A DNA stretch of 64,000 nt from DASYLJ01 sp964432595. Lineage in GTDB: Bacteria; Desulfobacterota; Binatia; DP-6. Position numbers and translations under genes: made by a program. Each line of letters opens with the position of its first letter. The stretch's first letter is position 1. The DNA lies in NCBI GenBank assembly GCA_964432595.1, contig CAYSOF010000029.1, positions 1-64,000 on the forward strand, written 5' to 3'. The notes under the pieces were generated by a model that worked only from the letters and a program-made list of their open reading frames with translations, ran no database searches and was not told the origin of the DNA. This document shows, in pieces, positions 22,207 through 31,800 of this stretch.

Positions 22207-24987
22207 ATGCCGCGTCGAGAAAACACCCCGCAGGATGACGAGAAGCGCTCCTATGGAGCGCTCTGGCTGGTGCTGTCGCTGGTGCTGTTCGTCTGCGCGT
22301 TGTGGGCGATCGCCGACGACAACTTCTTCCGCCGGCCATGGAAGAAGTGGCAGTACGGCTTCGGGCGTCTCGAGATATCCCGCATCGAGGACGCGATCGC
22401 CAAGGAGCAGGAGAAGCTCGACGCCGATCCGGCGTATCAGGAGGCGACGAAGCGCCTCGCCGAGGCGAAGGCCAAGGTCGAGTCCGGTGAGACGGCAGTC
22501 GAGATACGCAAGCTCGAGGAGCAGCTCGCCAAGGACCGGCTCGTCGACAAGGACAAGGACCTGAATCTTCGCTTCGTGAAGAGCGAGCTCGAGGAGCTCC
22601 GCTATCAGTACGACGACGCGAAGCACCACGGTCGTCCGACCGACGAGATCATGGCCAAGATCGACGCGCGCGAGAAGCTGCGCGCCGAGCGCCAGGAGAT
22701 CTACGCCGCCTCGCAGGCCCACATCGCCGAGCTCGAGATGCAGATCAAGGCCAAGCAGGCCGAGGTCAAGGCGGCGGAAGACGCGATCGCCGACTTGAGC
22801 GTCGCGAAGGAAGACCTGCAGCAGAAGCTCGAGACGGTGTCGCTCGGCAAGTATCCCGGGCCGACGCTCGAGCCGCCGTTCATCAAGACGGAATGGCAGC
22901 CGAAGATCCCGAAGATCCAGCAGGTCGTGCTCGAGGAGTACGACCGCAACGCGTACAACCAGCCGGTCGCCCGCGTCGATCGCTGCCCGACCTGCCACAT
23001 CGGCATCAACAAGGCGGGCTTCGAGGATCAGGCGAACCCCTGGAAGACGCATCCCAAGCGCGAGGTCTTCCTCGGCAAGCACGATCCCGGGAAGTTCGGC
23101 TGCACGGCCTGCCACAACGGCGACGGCACGGCGGTCAACAGCGAGAAGTACGCGCACTGCAACTTCTACGACTCGCACGGCGAGCTCGAGGAGGTGCATC
23201 TCCGCGAATCGCTGGCGCTCTTCCGCGGGCCGAAGATGCAGGCGAACTGCATCAAGTGCCACGCGAGCGTGCAGCATCTCGATGGCGCCGAGGTCCTGGC
23301 GCGCGGCGAGAAGCTCTTCGTCGAGCTCGGCTGCCACGGCTGCCACCTCGCGCAGGGGTACGAGAACCTCGCGAAGGAGCAGGGTGTCACCGCGATCGGT
23401 CCGTCGCTGCGTCGCATCGCCGCCAAGGCCGACCCCGCATGGATGGTCGGGTGGGTGAAGAATCCCCACGAGTTCCGTCCGCGCACGCGCATGCCGAACT
23501 TCATGTTCGACGACACGCAGGCGGAGAAGATCACCGCGTACCTGCTCGACACCGCGAAGCAGCCCAGCGAGGAGTGGCTCGCCGGACATGCGGATCCGGG
23601 TATCGCGGCCGGCGGCGCCGAGGCCGAGAAGGGCCGCAAGCTCATCGACGATCTCGGATGCCGCGCCTGCCACGCGCTCGCGCCCGACGAGGTCGCCGGC
23701 CAGCTCGGCGCCGACAAGGACATCGCGCCGAATCTCTCGCAGATCGCGGCGAAGACGGACGGCCGCTGGATGTACCACTGGATCAAGAACCCGCGCGGCT
23801 TTTCGTCGATCGCGCGGATGCCGAGCCTGCGTCTCAGCGACGACGAGGCGAAGGCCATCACCGCGTATCTGCTGACGCTCGGCCAGAAGACGGCGGCGCC
23901 CGACGGCCTGTCTGCCCGGCTCGCCGATCCGGAGAACGTCGCCGACGGGCAGGCGCTGGTACGCAAGTACGGCTGCGCGGGTTGCCACGACATCCCGGGC
24001 ATGGAGAGCGAGTCGCGCATCGGCGCCGAGCTCACCAACTACGGGTCGAAGACGAAGGAAGAGCTCTTCTTCGGAGACCGCACCGACCTGCACGAGACGT
24101 GGGACGTCTTCACGTTCGAGAAGATCAAGCATCCCCGCGGCTACGCCACGAAGTGGATCGAGCAGCTCATGCCGCAGTTCGATCTCGCGGACGAGGACAT
24201 CTACGCGCTGCGCGTCTTCCTCACCAGCCGCACGGACCTGAAGGTGCCCGACCAGTATCGGTTCAAGGCGAAGGGCCAGAACGAGATCGTCGAGGGCGAG
24301 CGGCTCGTGTCGCGCTACAACTGCACGGGCTGCCACATCATCGAAGGGCAGGGCGGCGACATCCGCCGGCTCTACGAGACGGCCCCGTCGCAGGCGCCGC
24401 CGAACCTGCTCGGCGAGGGGCAGAAGGTGCAGCAACCCTGGCTGTACAACTTCCTGAAGGCGCCGACGACGATCCGCCCGTGGCTGCAGGTGCGCATGCC
24501 CACGTTCGGGCTCGACGACCACGAGACGACGACTGCCGTCGACTACTTCGCGGCCCTCGATCACGTCACGGTGCCGTTCGTGCACATCCAGCGGGCGATG
24601 CTGGCTCCGCCGATGGTCGAAGCCGGCGAGTTGCTCGCATCCAAGGACTACCTGTCGTGTTTCTCGTGCCACGTGCGCGGCAGCCAGAATCCCGAAGGCG
24701 AGCCCGACAGCTGGGCGCCCGACCTCGCGATGGCGGCCACCCGGCTCCATCCGGACTGGATCGTCAAGTGGCTCGAGGACCCGCAGAAGCTGATGCCGGG
24801 CACGAAGATGCCCACGTTCTACGCCGACCCGGAGGCGACCGACGGACCGCCCGACGTGCTCGGCGGCGACGACAACGCGCAGATCCGCGCGCTGCGTGAC
24901 TACGTCGTGTCGCTCGGCCTGCCGCCCGCACCGCCGCCCACCCAGGCGGCGGGTGTCGTGCCCGCCGGTCCCGGCGCAACCCAGTAA
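22207..24987 (+). CDS. Membrane-anchored coiled-coil octaheme c-type cytochrome
   Basis: A 926-residue protein. An N-terminal helix (GALWLVLSLVLFVCALWAIA) anchors it, a long charged coiled coil covers about residues 55-215, and the rest is a chain of cytochrome c modules with eight CxxCH sites: CPTCH (Cys260), CTACH (Cys299), CIKCH, CHGCH, CRACH, CAGCH, CTGCH and CFSCH (Cys818). Several modules end in a Met-containing loop such as RMPNFMFDD or RMPSLRLSD that could give axial Met ligands. The C terminus is Pro/Ala-rich. Directly after the Rieske and cytochrome b genes, it is the likely electron acceptor of the complex, standing in for cytochrome c1 or f. The coiled coil may form a stalk or mediate oligomerisation. 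Confidence 0.9.
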   Translation: MPRRENTPQDDEKRSYGALWLVLSLVLFVCALWAIADDNFFRRPWKKWQYGFGRLEISRIEDAIAKEQEKLDADPAYQEATKRLAEAKAKVESGETAVEIRKLEEQLAKDRLVDKDKDLNLRFVKSELEELRYQYDDAKHHGRPTDEIMAKIDAREKLRAERQEIYAASQAHIAELEMQIKAKQAEVKAAEDAIADLSVAKEDLQQKLETVSLGKYPGPTLEPPFIKTEWQPKIPKIQQVVLEEYDRNAYNQPVARVDRCPTCHIGINKAGFEDQANPWKTHPKREVFLGKHDPGKFGCTACHNGDGTAVNSEKYAHCNFYDSHGELEEVHLRESLALFRGPKMQANCIKCHASVQHLDGAEVLARGEKLFVELGCHGCHLAQGYENLAKEQGVTAIGPSLRRIAAKADPAWMVGWVKNPHEFRPRTRMPNFMFDDTQAEKITAYLLDTAKQPSEEWLAGHADPGIAAGGAEAEKGRKLIDDLGCRACHALAPDEVAGQLGADKDIAPNLSQIAAKTDGRWMYHWIKNPRGFSSIARMPSLRLSDDEAKAITAYLLTLGQKTAAPDGLSARLADPENVADGQALVRKYGCAGCHDIPGMESESRIGAELTNYGSKTKEELFFGDRTDLHETWDVFTFEKIKHPRGYATKWIEQLMPQFDLADEDIYALRVFLTSRTDLKVPDQYRFKAKGQNEIVEGERLVSRYNCTGCHIIEGQGGDIRRLYETAPSQAPPNLLGEGQKVQQPWLYNFLKAPTTIRPWLQVRMPTFGLDDHETTTAVDYFAALDHVTVPFVHIQRAMLAPPMVEAGELLASKDYLSCFSCHVRGSQNPEGEPDSWAPDLAMAATRLHPDWIVKWLEDPQKLMPGTKMPTFYADPEATDGPPDVLGGDDNAQIRALRDYVVSLGLPPAPPPTQAAGVVPAGPGATQ

Positions 24988-25018
24988 CCGGATCCAGACA
25001 CGCAAGGAGGAAGTCACG

Positions 25019-25738
25019 ATGATGAGTGGACGTATCCTGGTCACCGGCCTCGGACTGGCGCTCACGCTGGCGGGCCAGGCGCATGCCTATGAAGCGATCG
25101 CGGTCACCGACGGCGGCACGCTGAGCGGTATCGTCAAGTTTGCCGGTACGGCGCCCGCGCCGCAGAAGATCGAAGTCACGAAGGACGTCGAGGCCTGCGG
25201 CAAGGAGAAGATGAGCGACGATCTCGTCGTGTCGTCGGGCGGCGGCATCGAGGACGTCGCCGTCGTCGTGAAGGCGACGAAGGGCAAGAAGCTCGAGGTT
25301 CCCGCCACGCCGATCACGTTCGATCAGAAGGGCTGCGAGTACCATCCGCACGTGCTGGCGTTTCCCGTCGGCAGCACCATTCAGGTGCTGAACCCCGACG
25401 GTGTGCTCCACAACGTGCACGTGATGGGCAAGGCGAACCCCGAAGCCAACCGCGCCATGCCGAAGTTCCAGAAGAAGATCGACTGGAAGGTCGAGAAGGC
25501 CGAGTGGCCGATCGCCGTGAAGTGCGACGCGCACCCGTGGATGCATGCGTACTGGCTGTCGATGGATCAGCCGTACTACGCGGTGACCGACGCCAACGGC
25601 GCCTTCAAGATCACCGACCTGCCGCCGGGCGATTACGAGGTCGAGGTGTGGCACAGCACGCTCGGCAAGAAGACCGAGAAAGTGTCGATCAAGGCCAAGG
25701 AAGACACCAAGGTCGACTGGTCGCTCAGCAAGTCGTGA
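25019..25738 (+). CDS. Secreted cupredoxin-like protein with carboxypeptidase-regulatory-like domain
   Basis: A 239-residue exported protein; signal peptide MMSGRILVTGLGLALTLAGQ ending in AHA. Residues about 30-175 resemble a methylamine-utilisation/plastocyanin-like domain with possible type 1 copper ligands: His in VLHNVHVMG, then Cys, His and Met in VKCDAHPWMHAY. Residues about 180-238 look like a carboxypeptidase-regulatory beta-sandwich (YAVTDANGAFKITDLPPGDY; EVEVWHSTLGKK). A consensus AAGGAGGAA site precedes the ATG at 25019. Its place 31 bp after the octaheme cytochrome suggests a periplasmic electron-transfer role. Whether copper is bound is not shown; one additional Cys pair (EACGKE, KGCEY) could form a disulfide. 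Confidence 0.78.
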   Translation: MMSGRILVTGLGLALTLAGQAHAYEAIAVTDGGTLSGIVKFAGTAPAPQKIEVTKDVEACGKEKMSDDLVVSSGGGIEDVAVVVKATKGKKLEVPATPITFDQKGCEYHPHVLAFPVGSTIQVLNPDGVLHNVHVMGKANPEANRAMPKFQKKIDWKVEKAEWPIAVKCDAHPWMHAYWLSMDQPYYAVTDANGAFKITDLPPGDYEVEVWHSTLGKKTEKVSIKAKEDTKVDWSLSKS

Positions 25739-26202
25739 CCGCTTCGGTCCGCTGCGTCGTCCTCGCCATCCTGGCGCTGGTCCTGGCGTCGGGCGAGGGC
25801 GACGCGGCCGACCGTGACAAGTTGGCCTGCCTCAAGAAGTCGCGCACCGACATGGGTGCGTGCCAGCGCCAGGCAATCGAGCGCTGCAAGAGCGAGTTCG
25901 ACGTCGCCCTGCGCGGCTGCTTCGGCGCCGACAACACGTGCGTCCGCGGCTGTCAGGCGGACGAGGCGCGGTGCCAGGTCGATCCGTCGGCCAATCAGGA
26001 GGGCTGCAAGATCGCGTGCAGCACCGACCTCAAGTCGGCGCTCCGCGACTGCAAGGTCGAGGTCGACCTGAAGGGCTGCCAGCAGACGGCCCGCGTGAAG
26101 TCGCTCAAGTGCCGTCAGAAGTGCACGGCGGTGACCGCGCCGGCGAAGCAGCGGTGCTCGGAGCAGTTCAAGGACTGCCTGATCGCCTGCGCGAGCCGGT
26201 AG
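25735..26202 (+). CDS. Secreted Cys-rich protein, paralogue of the protein at 27414-27899
   Basis: A 155-residue protein starting with GTG that overlaps the previous stop as GTGA. A signal peptide (VVLALALVLASGEGDA-type, about residues 1-24) precedes a mature chain with 16 cysteines and many Lys/Arg/Asp, probably helical and disulfide-linked in the periplasm. The signature CFGADNTCVRGCQADEARCQ and the C-terminal RCSEQFKDCLIACASR recur with the same spacing in the protein at 27414-27899. I do not recognise a described family. Metal binding or redox protection next to cytochrome and cupredoxin genes is only an inference. Confidence 0.7.
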   Translation: MTASVRCVVLAILALVLASGEGDAADRDKLACLKKSRTDMGACQRQAIERCKSEFDVALRGCFGADNTCVRGCQADEARCQVDPSANQEGCKIACSTDLKSALRDCKVEVDLKGCQQTARVKSLKCRQKCTAVTAPAKQRCSEQFKDCLIACASR

Positions 26203-26206
26203 CCGC

Positions 26207-27178
26207 ATGCTCGTCGACTGCGCCGCGTACGGGGGTGGGTGCCGGGTCGCCGACGTTCCCCTCGACGACATCGATCAGTGGGTCGGCAAGGACGACCACT
26301 TCATCTGGGTGGGGCTCTACGAGCCCAACGACGGCGAGCTGGCAAAGGTCCAGTCCGAGCTGAACCTGCACGAGCTCGCCGTCGAGGACGCCCGGCGGGC
26401 GCACCAGCGGCCGAAGCTCGAGGAGTACGGGAAGTCGCTGTTCGTCGTCCTGCGCACCGCGCAGTGGAATCAGGCGCAGAAGGCCGTCGACTGGGGGGAG
26501 ACGCACCTCTTCATCGGCCACGACTACGTCGTCTCCGTCCGGCACGGGCAGTCGCCGTCGTACAGCGAGGTCCGCGGGCGCTGCCAGAGCACGCCGCACC
26601 TGCTGCGGCACGGCACGAGCTTCGTCCTCTACGCGATCATGGACTTCGTGGTCGACCACTACTTCCCCGTGATCGACGGGCTCGAGGACCAGATGGAGGA
26701 GCTCGAGGAGACGATCTTCGGGGGGAACCTGGCCGAGCAGACGACGCAGCGCATCTACGAGCTCAAGCGCGACCTGATCGCGATCAAGCGGGCGATCGCT
26801 CCGTTGATCGACGTCTGCAACCGGCTGGTCCGCTTCGATCAGGGCCTCATCACCGACGAGGCCCGTCCGTACTTCCGCGACGTCTACGACCACGTCATCC
26901 GGATCAACGAGTCGGTGGACTCGCTTCGGGACGCGCTCGGCGACGCCCTGGAAGCGAACCTGTCGCTGGTCTCGATTCGCCAGAACGAGACCATGAAGAG
27001 CCTGGCCGCCTGGGCGGGCATCATCGCCGTCCCGACGATGCTGGCCGGCATCTGGGGTATGAACTTCGAGGGGATGCCGGAGCTCAGGAATCCGTACGGT
27101 TACCCGATGGCCCTGGCGGTCATCGTCGGCGCCGCCGGCGTTCTATACTGGCGGTTCAAGCGGGCCGGATGGCTCTAA
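26207..27178 (+). CDS. corA: CorA-family magnesium/cobalt transporter
   Basis: A 323-residue CorA channel. The cytoplasmic N-terminal domain (IWVGLYEPNDGELAKVQSEL; LHELAVEDARRAHQRPKLEE) is followed by the long stalk helix and two C-terminal membrane helices with the selectivity motif GMNF (GIWGMNFEGMPELRNPYGYP), which defines the family. It carries Mg2+ (also Co2+ or Ni2+) across the inner membrane. It starts four bases after the first Cys-rich gene and so is in the same operon, and is followed by the second Cys-rich paralogue. No Mg riboswitch is possible within that four-base gap. Confidence 0.93.
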   Translation: MLVDCAAYGGGCRVADVPLDDIDQWVGKDDHFIWVGLYEPNDGELAKVQSELNLHELAVEDARRAHQRPKLEEYGKSLFVVLRTAQWNQAQKAVDWGETHLFIGHDYVVSVRHGQSPSYSEVRGRCQSTPHLLRHGTSFVLYAIMDFVVDHYFPVIDGLEDQMEELEETIFGGNLAEQTTQRIYELKRDLIAIKRAIAPLIDVCNRLVRFDQGLITDEARPYFRDVYDHVIRINESVDSLRDALGDALEANLSLVSIRQNETMKSLAAWAGIIAVPTMLAGIWGMNFEGMPELRNPYGYPMALAVIVGAAGVLYWRFKRAGWL

Positions 27179-27210
27179 GGTACTACGACCGTTGTACGCA
27201 CTTGCCGTCG

Positions 27211-27273
27211 CGAACGCGTATGTGCAATACGCGGCGCACTTGCATGGTGCGGTGCGTAGTGCCTTCGCGTTCG
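27211..27273 (+). other. Potential nested stem-loop in the leader of the second Cys-rich gene
   Basis: CGAACGCG (27211-27218) pairs perfectly with CGCGTTCG (27266-27273). Inside, TACGC with GCGCAC (27229-27239 region) can pair with GTGCG and GCGTA (27247-27258 region). The structure lies in the 235-bp gap between corA and the Cys-rich gene, which otherwise holds no recognised gene; role unknown. Confidence 0.3.
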
Positions 27274-27413
27274 GGCCAGTGTTTATCGGGCCGAATCGCT
27301 CGTCATCTGGCACCGCTTCTGCTTGGGGCACACGGCAGCGATCAGCACCCGCTCACCCGGGGGGACATGGACCCGTCGGGCATCGACTCAGACGACTTAG
27401 GAGGAAGACAAGA

Positions 27414-27899
27414 ATGACCCGACGTCCCGCAATCATCGCCGCAGCCGTACTCATCGTCTTCGGCATCACCGCGTCCGTGCAGACCGCCGACGCCATCACC
27501 GCCAAGACGCGGCAGTGCGTCAAGGAAGCGCGGACCCGCCTGAAGACCCGCACGGTCGATGCCCGCAACGAGGCTCGTGCCGCGTTCTCGACGGAGTTCA
27601 CGAGCTGCTTCGGCCCGGGCGCCGAGTGCGCGAGCGGGTGTCTGGCCGATCAGGCCTCCTGCCAGGCCGAGATCAACGAGGGTGTGGCCGACGAGCGCGA
27701 CAACTGCAAGGCGGAGTTCGAGAAGGATCTCGACGACTGCCGTCAGCCCGGCGTGGGTGACCCCGTCGCCTGCGCCTCGGACGCCCGTCTGACGCAGTTC
27801 GCCTGCAACCAGGCCGTCGCTGCCTCGATCGCGGCGCCGCTCCAGGGTTGCAGCACCGAGTTCGGCCAGTGCACGGCCGCCTGCGCCAGCGCGCGCTGA
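27414..27899 (+). CDS. Secreted Cys-rich protein, paralogue of the protein at 25735-26202
   Basis: A 161-residue protein with signal peptide MTRRPAIIAAAVLIVFGITA ending near ADA and a mature chain with 12 cysteines. CFGPGAECASGCLADQASCQ and the terminal GCSTEFGQCTAACASAR align with the paralogue across corA, so the pair arose by duplication. This copy is more acidic. The ATG at 27414 has a strong TAGGAGGAA site; a 235-bp leader with a possible nested hairpin suggests its own promoter. It ends before a strong terminator. The family is unknown to me; periplasmic location and disulfides are predicted from the signal peptide and the even cysteine count. Confidence 0.75.
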   Translation: MTRRPAIIAAAVLIVFGITASVQTADAITAKTRQCVKEARTRLKTRTVDARNEARAAFSTEFTSCFGPGAECASGCLADQASCQAEINEGVADERDNCKAEFEKDLDDCRQPGVGDPVACASDARLTQFACNQAVAASIAAPLQGCSTEFGQCTAACASAR

Positions 27900-27925
27900 G
27901 CGTTCCGAACGACTGACTCATAGCG

Positions 27926-27961
27926 GACGAGGCGGAGGTCGCACGCGACCTCCGCCTCGTC
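27926..27961 (+). terminator. Strong rho-independent-like terminator after the Cys-rich gene
   Basis: A perfect stem of at least 15 bp (27926-27940 with 27947-27961; two more pairs can form inside) lies 26 bp after the stop, followed by TCGTTT. It ends the transcript that begins with the bc-complex or the Cys-rich gene. Confidence 0.8.
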
Positions 27962-28001
27962 TCGTTTCCCGCCCGGGACGGGCTTGTGGTACCCCCGGCG
28001 G

Positions 28002-28781
28002 ATGCGTCTCCAGCACCGTATTGCCATCGTCACCGGCGCGGGCTCGGGCCTCGGCCGTGCCGGCGCCCTGGCCCTCGCGCGTGAGGGAGCCCGCGTCGTC
28101 GTCAGCGATCTCGATCCCGCGTCGACGGAGGCCACGGCGTCCGCCATCACCGTTGCCGGCGGCGAAGCGATCGCGATTCCCGCCGATGCGGGCGACCGCC
28201 ACCAGGCGAAGCACCTGATCGACGAGACGGCCGCCCGCCTCGGCGGCATCGACATCCTCTACAACAACGCCGGCGTCGCGCCGGTCGGCCGCGACGGCTT
28301 CACGCCGTCGATCAGCGAAGACGACTGGGATTGGGTCCTCCGGGTCAACCTCACCAGCGTGTTCCTCTGCTGCAAGTACGCGATCCCGGTCATGGCCGGG
28401 CGGCCCGGTGCCGTGATCGTCAACACGGCCTCGTCCATGGCCGTGCTGCCGCTGGGCATGATGGACGCCTACGCCGCGTCGAAGGCCGGGGTGGCGGGTC
28501 TGACGCGTTCCCTCGCGCCCGGCTGTGGCCAGCTCGGCATCCGGGTGAACGCCATCTGCCCGGGCTACGTCGACACGCCGATGAACGCGATGATCTTCGG
28601 CGACGAGGGATTCCGCGCCGCGTTCGCGCGGGATCACGCGATGGGGGCCCAGCCGCCCGACGAGATCGCCGCGATGGTCGTCTTCCTCGCGTCCGACGAG
28701 GCGTCGAGCCTGACGGGCGCGGTGATCACCTGCGATCGCGGCTGGACCGCCTTCAAGCGCCCCGGCGTCCTGGCCGGGTAG
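28002..28781 (+). CDS. Short-chain dehydrogenase/reductase (SDR)
   Basis: A 259-residue classical SDR. The cofactor motif is TGAGSGLGRAGALALAREGA with Asp-Leu-Asp after strand two (VVVSDLDPAS), which favours NAD(H). NNAG (DILYNNAGVAP), the catalytic Ser in VNTASSMAVLP and Tyr/Lys in YAASKAG are all present, as is the usual C-terminal SSLTGAVITCDRG. The substrate is unknown. The ATG at 28002 begins at the usual distance before the cofactor motif. It stands alone between a terminator and the convergent NxxGxxAF gene; the 31-bp gap to that gene has only a five-pair hairpin. Confidence 0.88.
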   Translation: MRLQHRIAIVTGAGSGLGRAGALALAREGARVVVSDLDPASTEATASAITVAGGEAIAIPADAGDRHQAKHLIDETAARLGGIDILYNNAGVAPVGRDGFTPSISEDDWDWVLRVNLTSVFLCCKYAIPVMAGRPGAVIVNTASSMAVLPLGMMDAYAASKAGVAGLTRSLAPGCGQLGIRVNAICPGYVDTPMNAMIFGDEGFRAAFARDHAMGAQPPDEIAAMVVFLASDEASSLTGAVITCDRGWTAFKRPGVLAG

Positions 28782-28812
28782 GGAGACCTTCGTCTCGGGT
28801 CGGGAAGGGCCC

Positions 28813-31800
28813 TCAGCTGCCGCAGGAGAAGCGGCGACCGTTGGCCTTGCACGGGATGGATACGGTCCCGCCCTCGTCGCCGACGTCGACCCGGACCGAG
28901 AACGGCGGCTCCAGGATGACGGCGCCGTCGTCGTCGAACTGGCGGAGGCCGGCGGAGAACGTCAGGTCGAACGGCGCCGTCTTGAAGGCGACCTTCATCG
29001 CACCGTCGCGGGCGAACCGCACCTTGAGGTTGCGGAGCTGCGCCCGCTCGACCGCGTTCCGCTTGAGCACGAGCGCGCGGCCCTTCACGTCGACCGACGC
29101 CAGCGGCGCGTTCACCGCGATGAGAGCACCCTTCGCGTCGGCGACGGCCACCGAGATGGCACGGCGGGCGATCGGGGTGCCCTTGGCGGGCGCCGGCGGC
29201 CGCGGCAGGCCGGCCGCCGGTTCCAGCGTCGCCTGCACCTTGATGCGGTCCTTCGGCTGCGTGAGGCCGTCGAGCGACGGCTTGCCGCGCCGGAACGCGA
29301 GCGTGCCGACGCGGAACCTCGTCTGCGCCGCGAGGAAGATCGCGCTCCGCGAGCTGCCGCCGCCGACCGTGCCGATGAACGCCAGCTGGTTCGACGCGTT
29401 CAGGGCGGCATTCTGGTTGACGCTGAGCAGGCGCCCGCCGAGGCTCGACGCCGCGTATTCGCCGACGCGCAGGAACGTCGACAGGCCGTTCGGCGACGCC
29501 AGGAGAAAGCCCGGCGTGCCGCCGCTGAGGGGCTCGTAGCTGGCGCGGAAGGCCACACCGCCGGCGCTGCTCACCGCGGGACGTCCGAAGCCGCGAATCT
29601 TGCCGCCGTTCGGCCCGATGACGCCGGTCTCGGCGATCGTCGAGAAGCTCGAGCCCGTGCGCCGGAGGATGGCGCCGACCTCGGCACGCTCCGGCCGGCG
29701 GATTCGGCCCTGGAACGTCACCGCGCCCGAGGCGTCCTGCACGGCGCGTCCCAGCAACGCCGTGAGCCGCATGCCGCCGAGCTCGTCGCCTTCGACGGCG
29801 ACCGGCGCGACGCCGGACGCGTCGGCGATGAACATCCCGTTGCGCTCTTCGACGATCTGGCCGAGCTCGGCACGGAACGCGATGCGTCCGCTGGCGACCG
29901 TCGGATCGAGGAAGCGCAGGAACGGGGCGGCCGTGCCGGAGTTGCTCAGCGGATCGCCGGGGGTCGCGGGGTCCGCGACGGCGAGCATGCGAATGCCCGA
30001 CTCGTCGGCGATGAACAAGCCGTCTTCCTTGAGTGTCGGGAGGAAGATGGGATCGAGCGGATCGAGGTATTCGATCCGCGCGCGGAAGGCGACGGCGCCC
30101 GAGTCGCTGAGCGCCGGGTTCGGCGCGATCTTGCGGAAGAACGCGCCCTCGCGACGCGGGTCGGGCGGCGTCAGCTCGTCGCCGGGCATCGCCACGACGC
30201 GAATACCGCCGGAACCGGCCGTGAAGATGCCGCGTCGTGCGGTGGTGACGAGCGTGTCGGGGTCGGTGATCGGCACGAGCCCGGCGAAGGCCACGTCGCC
30301 GGAAGCGTTGAGGCTGGGCTCGCCGACCAGGTCGACGATCCGGGGATCGCCCGGCAACGGCACCGTATCGCGCAGCCGGACCAGTGCCTCCAGGGCGCCG
30401 TCGCGGGAGCGGAAGATGCCGAGGCCCGGGCCGCGCGCGACGAAGCTCTTGAAGACGACGTCCCCGCGGTCGTTGAGATGCGGAGGGAAGAACGCCGGGC
30501 CGCCGAAGAATCCCTGCGTCGGGGCCGGCGCCGAGTCGCCGATCACGATGGCCTGCGACGTGCCTTCGAGCGGATCGTAGATCAGGGCCTGCGCCGTGGT
30601 GGCGCCCGCCAGGTAGGCGCTGAACACCAGGCTTCCCGCGTCGTCGACCGTCGGCGCCGACGACGCCAGCAGGTAGGTTCCACCGGCCGGGGACGCGTCG
30701 GGCTGGGGGCCGCCGAGGTCGACCAGCGTGTCCGGCTCCGGATCCAGCGGCGCGTTGCGGAGGATCATCTCGCTGCTGCCGCCGTTCAGGCTCGCGAAGA
30801 ACACGACCGTGCCGTCGGGCGCCAGCGCCGGCGGAGCGAGCGCCGATCCGACCGTCGGGGAGAGACGCACGCTCGTGACGCGCCCCCGTCCCAGGATGGA
30901 CTGGCCGGGATAGCCGACGAGGAACGTCATGCCGGCGTGGTAGAGGAGCACGCCTGGACTGCCGTCGAGGTCGTCCAGGCTCGCGGTGTCGGACTCGTCG
31001 AAGAAGGGCTCGACGGTGAAGACGACGTCGCCCTGATCGTTCATGGCGATCGTGTCCCCGAAGCCCGAAAGCGGCAGCGTCTGGGAATTCGGGAAGCCGG
31101 GATTGCCCGTGCGGGTGGGGAGGATGCCGTCGCGGACCAGCAGCGCCGGCGCACCGTCGACCATCGCGAAGATGCCGTCGAGCTGCGTGGCGCCCTCGAC
31201 GAAACCCCGGAAGGCGAGCCCGCCGACGTTGTTCAGTGCGGGCGGACCGAGGATCTGGAACGCGCCGCCGTCGAACGGGTCGTCGAGCTTGACGATGGGG
31301 CCGAGCGTGCCGCCGGCACGCCGCAGGAAGATGGCGCCCCCGGCGGAGCGGCCGCGATCGTCGACCGTCGCGCTGACGAAGGCGAGGTCGCCGAGGTCGT
31401 TCAGGGCGACGGTCCGCTCGGGGATGTCGATGCCGCTCAGGTCCGTGAGGATGTTGACCGGCGTCGTGAGGTCCAGGATGCCGAGCCCGGTGTCCATGTC
31501 GGGCGGCGCGACCACGTCGAGACGGCCGCCGGAGAAGAGGAACACGCCGGCCGGGGTCGGAGCGAACAAGCCGCGATCGACGTCGGCAGGTGGCGTGACG
31601 ACCGCCGCGAACGCGACCTCGCCCGACGCGTTGACCGTCGGCTGCCCGAGGAACTGCTTCAGGCGGCCGATGGTCGGCGACACGTCCTGGCCGAGGACGG
31701 CGGCGACCCGGCGTTCGCCCGTCACTCGGTTGGTGACGACGATCCCCTCGCCGGAGCTGCCTTCGACGACCAGCGACCGGAAGGCGATCCAGCCGTTGCC

